64,000 nt of DNA, from assembly GCA_037953625.1 (NCBI GenBank), contig CM075650.1, forward strand, positions 145,915,206 to 145,979,205, written 5' to 3'. The translations under genes were made by a program, and so were the position numbers. The notes under the pieces were generated by a model that worked only from the letters and a program-made list of their open reading frames with translations, ran no database searches and was not told the origin of the DNA. Positions 21,942 through 33,190 of this stretch are shown here, piece after piece. The DNA comes from Crotalaria pallida (taxonomy: Eukaryota > Streptophyta > Magnoliopsida > Fabales > Fabaceae). The stretch's first letter is position 1. The number at the start of each line of letters is the position of its first letter.

Positions 21942-24481
21942 ATGCTTCCTCAGCGAATGAAGAAAGCTATCACTGATAACCCAAAGAAGGTTGCTAACTT
22001 GATTGACCTTGTCAACCTTCCATCCACACTCAGAGATTTCATCGGTCAATCTCAGATTTCTCGTTTGGGCTGTTTCATGCGCGTTTGGTCCTACATCAAA
22101 ACTAACAATCTCCAGGTTATTTTCCTTTTTCATGTTTTATACATACGAACATGTTGCATTAGGCAAATCGATATACTAGATAAGAAAGGATCGGGAATGA
22201 GTGCATTAGAGAGAATGTTGGAATAACAGGTATTGTAAAAAAGATGTGGAATCTTGCTTTATGTGCATGTTTGGAGAGTAAATTAGATTGAGGGTAAGCC
22301 TAATAATAGTAAGAGGATGAGGGAATCAAGAAAACTATAAGCGAAACAGTTAAGAAAGGATTAGATTCGAATGATTTGTCCGTGGACATGATTTACGACA
22401 GGACACACACAATATGGTGTTGTTTGATTTACTCCTTCCATTTCAGTATATTTCTCTCTTTGGACATGAATTCACGAACCAATTAAACTAATTATTATAA
22501 CTAAATTGCATAAACTATTTATTTTGATTTCTACATTTAACCTGTATCTCTCCATCAATTGTCATTAATATTACCCTAGTAAGGGAATGGCTCAAGTGTA
22601 TGGAAAAACCAACCATGCACTGATGCATGGGTTGACATTTACTGTCAACAATCAGTTATCTATATTTATCTATAAAGGGCCTACATTTTTCATTTTTGCT
22701 GATATACCTCAAGTGAGATTTGTCCAAATTGCCTTTGTCATTGAAAACAAAAACTTGGCTTCGTCATATCTAAATCGAACAATATGAGGGCGCAGAGTAT
22801 ATTGAGTAAATCAAAAGAGGGTGCTTAGTATCTTGGTCCATCAAGATTTGATTGGGATGAGGAAGCTAAAGCTTGGATTTATAGGCGGAAGAAAACCAAC
22901 CTGTACAAAGTTTTAGAAGACGAGTTGGAACAATTGTGTGGCAAACCAATTGTTCTTTCCTAAGCTGTTAAGAAGGTGCAGCCCAGTTATAATTTTTTAG
23001 AAGAGCCAAAAAAAAAAAAGAGGGTGCTTAGTTCACATCTTCCTTCATCTTGCTCATCCGCTTCACATAATAGAGTGGTCATGGTCCTCAATGGCAATGG
23101 CAGCTTAGCTTATCAGATTGGCTTAGCTAATGCAGTTCACATCTTCCTTCATCTTGTAGATTAGCTTATCAGATCCGGTTCCATGGCGATGGCAGCTTGA
23201 TACTGTGTGAAGCTAATGCCTTAGAAGAATTACGAGAAGCAGAAGATCAGACGGTTTAAGCAGCAGTGGGTTTCAACATAGTGACGTTTTAACAAAAGCT
23301 AAAAACGATGACGTTTTCGGGCTCTAAGATTTTATTTCCCAGGACATGTGAAATGACGTAGTTTCATTAATGGCATAGGTGCAAAATTTTAAAATACTGG
23401 AACAGGAGGTGGTCCTCCATACTCAAGGCTATTTGTGCCACGTAAGCTACAATCAACGGCTGTAACTTACACATGCATCAGTGCATGGTTTCTTTTTCCA
23501 TGCGTTGGAGCCTTCCCCCTAATAACTATTCTTTTCAATTTCTCATGAAGGACTATGCAGTCATGAAATTGTAAGCACTAAGCACCAGTCATATTAGTTC
23601 CTAAAATATATATATTCTAAGGACCTTTTTGACTTATGAATTATCATATTTATTTCTTTTTATCAAAAATAACTGACTATGTTAAAAATTTCAGGGACTA
23701 AAATGACAATTTTCTAAAATCAAGGACTGATAAGATGAATACTTCCAATTTCAAGGATTGAAAATGTTGGTTTAGTCTCTAATTATTACTGGTTACTCTT
23801 CTTTGAGGATTGGTAATTACGAAATTAGGTAGGAACTATAAGTAATGGAAGATTAGAATGGTGCTCTTCTAAGTTAGTTGATCAATTGAATATTGATAAA
23901 CTGGATTGTTGATATGTAAGTGTTAATTTGGGTCTAACATACGTTTCCTTGGAGCTTTATTGTTACCTTACTACTTTGAAAATGTTATGTATTTCTGTGT
24001 GTGGGTTGAGGCAAGACGAGATCACTGGCTTGTCATCTGTGTCTTGTTTGAGCCATTCGCTATCTATATATGATCATTTCACGTTTTTGAACTTTTATAT
24101 GACCATTTTTTTGATGTTTTTGAACTCATATTTTTCCAAAATAGAGGATAACTCTTCTGACGTTTTTGAACTGTTATAATAATTTTTTTACTTGAACTCG
24201 TAGAGTTATATAAATTCGAGTTGTAAGCTTATAAAATGCATGTTTCATATATGTTATCATGTTAAATTATGAGTTATGTATAGTTATTTTGATGTATTGA
24301 TATGTAGCTTCCATAGATAACTAAAAGATGAACTGTTTCTTTCATTGGGTAGGATCCAAACAACAAGAATGTGGTCAACTGTGATGAAAAGTTGAGAAGT
24401 ATTTTGTTGGGGAAACCTCAGGTTGAGTTAGCAGAACTTCCTGCACTTATCAAGCTGCATTTTCCAAAAGAACCCAAGTGA
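21942..24481 (+). CDS. SWIB/MDM2-domain protein, two exons
   Basis: Exon 1 is 21942-22115 (donor CAG|GTTATT), exon 2 is 24353-24481 (acceptor GTAG|GATCC); both junctions are phase 0 and give 100 aa. Residues about 20-95 form one SWIB domain: LPSTLRDFIGQSQISRLGCF, then MRVWSYIKTNNLQ, DPNNKNVVNCDEKL, and LIKLHFPKEPK. Small single-domain SWIB proteins are widespread in plants; some act in nuclei or organelles, related to the SWI/SNF subunit fold. There is no obvious transit peptide. The start MLPQRMKKA follows an in-frame acceptor-like TTTCAG, so a non-coding upstream exon is possible. The 2.2-kb intron holds a TIR element (22582-23521). The frame is intact and splice sites canonical, so it is probably functional. 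Confidence 0.85.
22582..23521. mobile_element. TIR element (MULE-like) inside the SWIB intron
   Basis: Left end AGGGAATGGCTCAAGTGTAT...CCATGCACTGATGCATG and right end, reversed, AGGGGGAAGGCTCCAACGCA...CCATGCACTGATGCATG form inverted repeats of about 50 bp. Inside, one frame (22840-22950) reads FDWDEEAKAWIYRRKKTNLY followed by KVLEDELEQLCGKP, which looks like a captured coding fragment I cannot identify. GC-richer DNA with GATCAGACGG follows. No clear target duplication. TIR length suggests a Mutator-like or foldback element. Confidence 0.65.
23522..24352. other. Remainder of SWIB intron
   Basis: Contains a diverged repeat with AGGGACTAAAATGACAA and CAAGGACTGA (23690-23790), the kind of sequence found at ends of legume foldback elements; otherwise AT-rich. 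Confidence 0.4.
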
Positions 24482-26037
24482 CACATGTAATATAAATCTA
24501 GATGTCTGTCTAATTGGAAAGCATACCATTCCTGCAGATGAGTGTATGTATGAAGTGAAGTGGTAAATGGATTAGTGTTCTTATTACTTGCAATCCACTT
24601 TAAAGTAGTTCTTCAGCATTTTTTGCCTTTTAGAAATCTTGTTACGAGGAATGATGTGTATTAGAATTTTGGTTTTGTATGCAGAGTCAAAAAAGTCAGA
24701 GGTTAAGTTTAAGTCAAAAGTTTTATATGTTTTTAGTTTTTCAAGTAAGCACTTCCATTCTTAGGTGTATCCGCAGCCCCAATGGTTGGTAGAATTTTGC
24801 TCTGCACCCGGTGCTGTGCTGTCTGTTATATTGGTCATTGATTTTGGGTCACCTTTGATCAATGGCCGGAAATGTTTACCTGGTAAAGGTGGGACTGGTC
24901 ACCCGGTGTATATACACCTTCCATTATGCTTTAATTTCCGTTCCGTTATGCAGTTTTTTTTTTTTTTTTTTTTTATAAATTTCTGTTATGCCTTAGTTTC
25001 CTTTTTTTTTATTTCCGTCCTTTCTTTTTTAATAATGATTGGAAGTTACTTTTTAATATGCATTATGACAAAGGTGTACGTTTTTTTTTTAAAATTTCCG
25101 TTATGGATGTTATGTTTTTTTTTTCAATTTCTTTTTGTACTCTTTACTAATATGCATTGAAGTAAAAAAAAAAAAAAAACCAGGGAGTTTTTCAATCAAT
25201 GTGAAAAAAATAAAATAAAATAAGGAGGATTGTATAGCAAAAATAAAAACCGGTAATTTTTGCAAATAAACCAATGATTACAGGCTGTACAAGGTAAAAA
25301 ATCAAGAGCACAAGTGCACTTTATTACCAACCAGTGCAGGGCAAAACGGTTCCAATGGTTGAGGTTATTTTTTTAAAAAAATATTTTTAACTCCATTGAA
25401 TTTTTATTCCCAAAATTTTCTTCTCCTTCGTGTTACATTCCAAAAAAAATTAATTTCTCCAAATTTGCAAGAAGAAAATATTGAGAAGTGGGGGATTGTA
25501 GCTAATAGTTTGCGAAATTGTCGCTTGAAAATGTTAATGAATTGTTTTACTAGTGAATAAAAGACATGCTTGTCTTTTCATCAATGAAGAAACATATTTC
25601 TTTCTTCATATATAGACGCATTATTGAGAAATCTTATTAGAAATAGAATACTTGTGACTTGTGAGTGAACACATAATAATCACACTAAATCATTTAGATT
25701 TTTTTTATTATTTTTTTTTAAAGTGAAATTGTTAAAATTGCTAGTTGATAATCTTTAGGTGCTTAAATAAATTCTAGACACGAGTAGTTAACCACAACAA
25801 ACATTTCTTTGAGAGTTTTAGTCCCCAAACCCTTTTTTTTTTATTACCGGAATATATTTTGATACTGCTGAGTTGGAAAATGCATTTTTCCGAATACTTT
25901 CTTATTTAAAAATTCATTTTTTAAGTAAAAAAAACGAGATTTGGGACCTAAAGACTGGTGTTTGTAGATTACTACTATTTCTTTAAAGCGATGGACAAGA
26001 TTCCATTAATTGGGTAGGCTTTACCTATTTTGATAAT
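24482..26037. other. Intergenic stretch, T-rich, no gene seen
   Basis: Long T runs at 24952-24974 and 25007-25120. A short inverted repeat (TTTAGTCCCCAAACC at 25818 and GATTTGGGACCTAAAG at 25937) marks a likely MITE remnant at about 25815-25955. Confidence 0.4.
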
Positions 26038-27399
26038 GGGCTTTAGTTTATTGACTCCCTATTTAATCACCTGGCCCCCTTTTTTTTTTTTGCCAAAACT
26101 CAAAATTACCTTTTTTTTTTTGGAATTTGTCACTCACGCCGGGGGGTCAGCGAGCAACAGAAAAACAAAAAAAAAATTGCTCGCTGACCCTCAGCGAGCT
26201 GTGTAAATTTACACAATCGCTGGCCCTGGAGCGAGCCCAGTGATTTTATACATCAGAGTAGCTCGCTCAGGGGTCAGCGTTACACAGCTCGCTGACCTCC
26301 AGCGAGTAGTATATTTTTTTTTGTTTTTCTGATGCTCGCTGGCCCCTCCAGCCTGAGTGAAAAATATGTGTGCTCGCCGGATCCTCAGCGAGCTCTATTT
26401 TTTTTTTGTTTTTCTGTTGCTCGCTGGCCCACCCACATACTCCACTTCTTCTTTCCTCTATCACGTTATCAAACTACTCTTCATCATACTCTCCTTCTTA
26501 TTCTTTCCTATGTTACGTTTGTTTGTTTGTTTTTTCTCTTCAAGTTCTCATTGTTGAACTTCTTTCTTCTTTTACTAAGGTATGTTGTACTTCTTTTCCT
26601 CTGTCTGTTCGGTTTTTTTTTTTTTTGCTCTATTCTATTTCTTTCTCTGTCATCGCTTTGCTCTTTTTTTTTGTTTGGGTCTTGCTCGCTTAGGAAGGGG
26701 AGATCCTGCTGTGGGTACATAATTCTGGTTCGTTTTTGCAATAGCCTATAATTCTGGTTCATTTTTGCAATAGCCTATAATTCTGGTTCGTTTAAATGAG
26801 GTTTGTAATACTGAGGAAAAAATCTAAATAATTCTGGTTCTATAATTTTGGTTCGTTTTTGCAATAGCCTATAATTTTGGTTGTGTTTATCTTCTCCTTC
26901 CACAATAGCCCATTATACAATATGACTTCAGTTCGTGTGTTTTTTTTTTTGCTGGGTTTATGGTTGGCTCGCTAGGGGATCAGCGAGGTGCATAATATTC
27001 ACATTGTCTCTGGGGTGTAAGCGAGCGTTCGAAGAAAGCAAAAAAAAAAAAAAAAAAAAAGAGCTCGCTGAGGGTCCAGCGAGCACTCATATTTTTCACT
27101 CACACTGGGAGGCCATCGAGCAACATAAAAACAAAAAAAAAATATGTGTAAATTTACACACTCGCTGACCCCTGAGCAAGCTACTCTGATGTATAAAATC
27201 ACTAGGCTCGCTCCAGGGTCAGCGAGTGTGTAAATTTACACAGCTCGCAGACCCCTCAACGAACACTATTTTTTTTGTTTTTATGTTGCTCGCTGGCCCC
27301 AGCGTGAGTGACAAATTACCAGAAAAAAAGACAATTTTGGGTTTTGGCAAAAAAAAGAGGTCCAGGTGATTAAACAGGAGGGTCAATAAACTAAAACCC
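26038..27399. mobile_element. Foldback element with reiterated GC palindromes
   Basis: Inverted ends GGGCTTTAGTTTATTGACTC / GGGTTTTAGTTTATTGACCC continue through TTTAATCACCTGG and TTTGCCAAAAC. Just inside each end are runs of GCTCGCTGACC...AGCGAGC units, each itself a short palindrome, separated by TGTAAATTTACACA (also palindromic) and TTTTATACATCAGAGTAGC. The two arms (26130-26410 and 26960-27310) are reverse complements. The centre (26420-26960) is T-rich with three to four copies of ATTCTGGTTCGTTTTTGCAA followed by TAGCC. Flanking octamers are TTGATAAT and TTGAAAAT, a one-mismatch duplication. No transposase; hAT- or MULE-like by duplication length. Confidence 0.75.
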
Positions 27400-28745
27400 T
27401 TGAAAATAAACCACTCTCCTATATCATAGTGGCTGTCCAAACTTTATTTTTGGTGCTAATATTTGGAAAATAAAGTGTTTAAATGTTGGCTTTATGCTAA
27501 AGTGCTATATGAAGTAAAATGTACTTTTACAATGTTTTTGGATTTTCCGAAAGTGATTTCTTTGACTTAATTCTTTGCTCTCCAGAAGTTTATTTGATTG
27601 GTTTTTCGATTCTAAAAATGTGTTTGATTGATTCAAAGTTTAAGTTTTAAGTGGTATTTGATTTGAGAAAAAGTTGGGTTGAAAAAGTGAAGTTTTTCGG
27701 TGTTTTCGGGTTCGAATAAGTTGCTGTCTAAGACGGACCAGTAGCTAACTAATTTGTTTAAATTTCATTCGTTAATTGTTTTCAAAGTGTTTTGTCGTGT
27801 TTAAGATATTGCATTACTTCGAAATAAAATTGAGAAAAAGAATCGTGTTTGGTTTTACCCGAAGTATTTTAATATGGGTTTTCAATGGACGATTTTCATT
27901 ACGAACTTGATGCTTGATTCGAATTGTGATATTAATATATGATGTCTATCTTGAGGATGTAGAAGGTGTCAGTTGAGGACGCGTGTCGGAGGACCGCACC
28001 CGTAAAGGCTCTCTAGATTTCTGGCGGCATTCGAGGTGAAAAAGTAGCTTTCCTAAGACACAGTGGTGTGTAGGTAACATGTTAAGATGTTCCTGGCCAT
28101 CTCAAAAACCGGAACGTGGAGTCCGCGATTCAGTCGTTTAGCGACAGTTAATTGTGTGTGTATGGCCGCTTATACGTAGGACTAAGACATCCCTTTTTGT
28201 TATAATATTATGACATGATGCTATCTATTTATAACGATGAAATGGTATAATTTAATAATTTATGCCTGTTGATTTTTATTGGAAGTTGAAAGTATTCATG
28301 CTATATATGATGCTGCTCTGTTTGATGAATGTTGGAATGTCATGATAAGTATTGAAAGAGCTTAATAAAGGCAAAATTCGGCTAAGATGAAAAGATTATT
28401 AAAATAATGGAAGTAAAATGGACTTGTACAGAAAACGTATTGGGAAAAATAAGTTGTTAAGGAAATTATATAAATGATGATAATGAAGCCCCTGATGTGC
28501 ACCGAGGTGGATTTGTGCCTTTCAGGCTGAGTTTGTGTTGGCCACGTGTGTAGTATGCCTGTGTGTCCGAGAACCGATATGTTCAGCAAAGTCTTGCTGA
28601 AAAAGATTAATGTGAAAGATGGATAATTAGAGGTCGAGGATCATCGAAGGGATGTATAAGGGTGACTCGTCCGAACATTAGGATTTATAATACACTAATA
28701 AAACTTTAAAAGACACTGAATAACACGGTGAGATGAGTGTGAAGT
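27400..28745 (+). mobile_element. Old LTR (LTR D), left part
   Basis: Together with 31743-33069 this forms one LTR-like sequence split by LTR C; joining them across one GAAGT gives continuous sequence (GTGTGAAGTAGTGG). It ends GGGGTGTTACA at 33069. Its 5' end could not be found and is probably lost near the foldback element. Composition and layout resemble a gypsy LTR. No coding. Confidence 0.5.
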
Positions 28746-29033
28746 TGTAACATCCCAAATTTAATTCCTAGTATAATTGATGATGGGTCAAGCCTAAAGT
28801 GAAGGAAGTAATGATATGGAGTTGAAACTAGTGGTTTGAAGGCTTGATTTAGGATTAATAACATAGGATATTAGGAAATTCAAAATAAAAGATTTTCAAC
28901 TCTAAACACAAATTCCACCGTTGGATGTGAAGTAGGATATGTGGGGAAGCATGTGTCAAAATTTGAGGAAGATCCAACGGTTAACGAAGAAGTTATGGCC
29001 GTTCAAAGTCGGGGTGCTGAAAATACTACAACT

Positions 29034-29108
29034 TAATCGATTAAGCTGCAGCTTAATCGATTAAGACCTGAAGGAGGGGGGAATTTAATCGAGTAATACT
29101 CGATTAAA
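29034..29108. repeat. TTAATCGATTAA palindromes in LTR C
   Basis: CTTAATCGATTAAG occurs twice around GCTGCAGC, itself palindromic, followed by TTTAATCGAGTAATACTCGA, an inverted pair. This occupies the same LTR position as the GC motifs of LTR B. Confidence 0.85.
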
Positions 29109-30330
29109 CGCTGTAGATGCAGAAAATAATAAAGTGCAACACACGTTCTTTCTCTTCCAAATTCGAACCTCACTCTTTCTCTCCCCTAGGGTTCCATTCT
29201 CCATCATCAAATCCACCAAGAGCAAGTGGGATTTCTTCATTCCGTCAACAAATCTCTTCCTTCTTCACTTCAAGTAAGTGTTTAATGCCATGGATTTCCT
29301 CTTTTCTTTCTCTAAATTCGTTTTCCCTTTCTCTCTCCTCCATCCATGGTGGTTTTTGATTTTTAAGTCATGGAAGCTCCACTTTTCTTGAGTTTTGGCA
29401 TGACTCATTACATGAATGTTAATCTTTTCTTGCTATGGCTACTATATTAGGTTCCTCCCTCTTCCTTTGGACTCTAACTCAATTGGTGGCAAGGCTTTCA
29501 AGTGTAGAGCAAGCAAAATCACCTTATCTCCAAGTGTTTGAGGTAAGGGAGTGGATATAGTGAGCTTTGCCTTGTTTTAGGGAGTAGGTTCTAGTTAGTA
29601 TATAATGCTTGTTAGAGTTATGTGTTAGGGGAGAAAATTAGATTATAAATCCCTAGGTTATTGAATATGGAATTCTAATTAATTAAATATGCATGATGTT
29701 TGGATGTTAAGACTAGGAAAAGGAAACCCAATAATATGACAATGAATTATTTGATAAATGAAACTTGGATAAGGATTAAATTGAAGTACATGAGGAATTG
29801 GGTAATATGATAGTGAAGTTGACATAAATGAATTCTAAGATTATTGATTTTAATGGTAAAGTCTTGTATTAAATGATAATTCACTGCTATTGCAAATATG
29901 TGTATGTGTTATGGAATAAATTAATATAGGAAGAAAAGGGAATGGAAACAATTATATGTGATGAATGTGCGTATTTGTATCTAAATGCTAAATGAGTATA
30001 AATGTTAAGTATTGTCAATTGTGAACAAAGGTCATGGCTTATGAATTGAACTTGTGAATATCGGAAATGGAAGCAAATGATTTTGTGTAAACAAAATGTA
30101 AAAGGTGATGTTATTATGTGGTGATAAAGAAAATATGTGAGAAGGTGAAATATGTAATTGGAAATGAAGTGTAATATAAATGTTGGACTATGAAAGAGAA
30201 TACTATTTGGTATGATTGTGATAACTGAGAAAGGAAATGAATAAGGTAATTACATGAATAATTAGTTGTTGAATGTGTGTTGTTGTATTTAAATGTGTTA
30301 AAATTGATTGAACAAGAAAGTGAATAATTC

Positions 30331-31010
30331 TTGGCCTCTGAAATGAGGCGCCAAACATTGAGAATGTGGTATATGCGTTGGCCTCTGATTTGAGGTAACG
30401 ATTAATGGAAAGATTTGATAATTGATATAGGGAATGAGTATGGAAAAAGAATGAATGGGAAATGTGTGTAAATGTATTTGTGATTGTATATGTTAAGTTG
30501 TTTGTGTAGGAAGATGAAAGTATGATTTGGCCTCTGATGTGAGGTAATGTGAAATGAAAATGTGATAAGTGCGTTGACCTCTGATTTGAGGTGACGATTA
30601 ATGAAAAGTGATGATTAGGCTGACCTCTGTTATGAGGGGCACAAAATGAATTAAAGTAATAAAGTGTCGACCTCTGACCTGAGGGACACAAGATGAGATG
30701 AATGTTAATGAGTGTTGACCTCTGACCTGAGGGACACCGGATGAGATGTGTAGTGGTGTGTTGACCTCTGACCTGAGGGACACAGAATGAAATAAAGTGT
30801 TGACCTCTGACCTGAGGGACACAAGATGAAATGAATGTTATTGGGTGTTGACCTCTGACCTGAGGGACACCGGATGAAATAAAGAACTGAGTGTTGACCT
30901 CTGACCTGAGGGACACATAATTTAAATATGGAAAAGTATAAGGGCCTCTGATTTGAGGTGATAAATGTGTTGCATGAAACTGTGCATTGGCCTCTGATTT
31001 GAGGTGATGT
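30331..31010. repeat. Tandem hairpin minisatellite in LTR C
   Basis: About thirteen units share CCTC-6 nt-GAGG. Outside this core, left and right bases pair and change together: TTGG/CCAA (30331), CGTT/AACG (30376), ATT/AAT (30524), CGT/ACG (30572), GTGT/ACAC (six units between 30664 and 30916), CAT/ATG (30985). Spacing is 43-50 bp within the dense part (30570-30920). One unit (30942) lacks an outer stem. Confidence 0.9.
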
Positions 31011-31742
31011 ACTGAAATGAAATGAGTATGTGAAATGAATAAAAAGAAAAGGAAATGAATGTTGAAATGAATAAGGAAAATGGATGTTGAACTGAATAAT
31101 GGAAATGGATGTCGAAAATGAATAATGAATATGAAAATGATGAAATGAGTATGGTGTGCAATATGTGAATATATGCTTATTTGCTAATTGTGTTTGACCT
31201 AGCGGGTTGTTATGTTTAGTTAGAAATTGCTTTCTATTCCATGTGCAATGCTCACTCCCTTACAGTTTCAGGTACGGAGATTGAGTTGGCACAGCCCCCG
31301 GCCGAGCAGGAGTACTTTCCCTTACAGGGATAGTAGGGTGATGGGTTTAGAGTACATTATGGACCTAAGCCTCCTATGTTCTGTTGAAGAAAATGTAATG
31401 TATATCTTTGAGTGAGGCTTTGGACACTTTGTTTTGATAAGCTATTATGCTTTGGTTTTTGATGTTTTTAACTTACTACTTTCCGCTGAAAACTCTGAAT
31501 AGTATGCACTGATGTATTTGGAGCCCATTGGGCCTTGATATGATTTAGAAATATAATCTGAAGCTCTGCTGGCTATTAGTTGCTTATTTGAAAATTGTTT
31601 GTACAGGTTAAATTTTGGAAATTCCGAAAAACAAACAAAACTCCGTCCGTTTGACGGTTGATTTTAAAATAATAAAAATGAATTTTTAAGTCCGTATTTT
31701 AATATAAGGGGAATTAAGGGTAATTAATTATAGGGTGTTACA

Positions 31743-33069
31743 GAAGTAGTGGAGAGGAAGATACCCTGCATATATGTGGATATTCAGGTGTGAGATTGTG
31801 ATAGGGGAGGGTGATGACGGTGACTCATCAAGTAGCCTAGAGTACTTTTCTGGGCAGAACTAGCCTGTAAGTGATCGGGCCTTAAGACCTAAAGGATGGT
31901 AGCACGTTCTGCACTCGAGACTAGAAAAGTACTGTCGCCCCCTTGATCAAATTCGAAACGGTGAGAGGGAACCTGAACGAGGCGGGCAATTGATTGGTTG
32001 TTGGCCCCTTGCGGTATCGCGTAAACTATTAATTGTCATAATGGCCGGTCCGTACGGTTGTGGCCTTGACATACATATTTATATGTTGTTGGCTTTTTCG
32101 ACTGTTCGACCAGCGTGGGTTAAGATTCCTGTACGTCCCGTTTGCTTCCGTTTAGGCTTGGGAAGATTGGAGGAGATGTATGATCTGTGCTAACCAAACT
32201 CCTCTATGACTTTTCCTTAATTTCCCTGTCATCGAAGGACGCGCTCAATAAGACTTAATCAGAAAAGTTTATGAATATAATAAAGATAGAATGCTCAATA
32301 ATGAGAAAAGAGTTGTGAAAAGTGTTATGGCAATAGGAGAACTTTTGGGCGTGAAGATGAAAGGAAATATTGGTGAAGGAAAGGCCCGAGGCTAAGGCTT
32401 GGAATGTCAATAAGGGAAAAGTGGAGATGATAATTAGTAATAATGGAAGTGACAAAATGTGATAATGATAATCTATGCTTATGTACTTGTTGTGTTTGTT
32501 GCTCACGTGTTTTATCTTAATATGTGTGTCTGCTGTAATTCCACACCATCGGCTTTCCGCGCTGGAAGAGCTGACTCTCTCTATTTCTCTACTGTCTGTT
32601 TCTATCGGTCTTTTGTCGACCAATTAGATGGTGGACCTACGGACGGGAAAGGATCATCTTCAGAGGAGGTGCCAGCTGCAGTTTCTAAGGATGAGGGTCA
32701 TTCGTTCTATTCAGTGTTCATCATGTTCTGTCGTGGTGTTGTATTTTGGTTTAGGTAGACTTTGATAACTTTACTCGGATATCATGTAACCCTGTACCGA
32801 CAATAACGTTTTCGAACTTAATATTTGAAATAGTATTTTGATGATTTATGATTATGATAAGTTGAGTTTCAAAGTGCGATGTTGGTGACGTCTCGATTTG
32901 AAACTTCACGCGCAATGTGGAACATGAGTGATTTATTTGATAATGCAAATGTTTTCAAACAGGAAATGTTCTACAAGATGACTTCATGCCCACGTCACCA
33001 ATGGTAAAAAAAAATATCAAATTTTTACTAAATAAAAGGAAATTCAAGTTACTAAATTGGGGTGTTACA
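31743..33069 (+). mobile_element. Old LTR (LTR D), right part
   Basis: Continuation of 27400-28745, ending GGGGTGTTACA. A large inverted repeat at 31844-31941 could form a long stem (see separate entry). A 32459-32758 open frame starts in AT-rich DNA and has no recognisable features. Confidence 0.5.
31844..31941. repeat. Long stem-loop in LTR D
   Basis: AGTACTTTTCT pairs with AGAAAAGTACT and GGCAGAAC with GTTCTGC; a small internal hairpin (CCTTAAGACCTAAAGG) lies between. The arms enclose about 50 nt. Confidence 0.75.
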
Positions 33070-33190
33070 ACTTTATTTTTACATCTTTTTGTTTCTAAAA
33101 GCTCATAATAACATGATTCCATGATGGATTTTTTGCGTTGTTCAATGTTTCAAGTCTTAAAATCATTCATCTATACATCATAAGCACAAT

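Larger units (their letters stand above)
28746..31742 (+). mobile_element. Solo LTR (LTR C), about 3.0 kb, perfect target duplication
   Basis: Starts TGTAACATCCC, ends GGGTGTTACA, flanked by GAAGT on both sides (28741-28745 and 31743-31747). No internal region or second LTR, so it is a solo LTR left by recombination. Same family as LTR B (shared AATTCCACCGTTGGAT and CGGTTAACGAAGAAGTTAT). It carries two TAATCGATTA palindromes (29030-29070) and a hairpin minisatellite (30331-31010). Low-complexity ORFs across the minisatellite are not genes. Confidence 0.9.

Noticed and set aside
21879..22133. Minus-strand 84-aa frame
   Set aside because: Antisense shadow of the SWIB exon.
26332..26762. Phe/Leu-rich frames resembling membrane proteins
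   Set aside because: Produced by T-rich foldback-element centre; antisense is equally open.
30203..30916. 237-aa minus-strand frame
   Set aside because: It is the translated hairpin minisatellite of LTR C; repetitive, no domain.
30331..31010. CRISPR array
   Set aside because: Regular repeats, but in a plant LTR, spacers are similar to each other and there are no cas genes.
32459..32758. 99-aa plus-strand frame
   Set aside because: Lies in LTR D, no domain or codon pattern of a gene.
27436..33080. 11-bp matching ACTTTATTTTT on both sides of LTR D as a target duplication
   Set aside because: Too long for an LTR element, low complexity, and the left end lacks TG.
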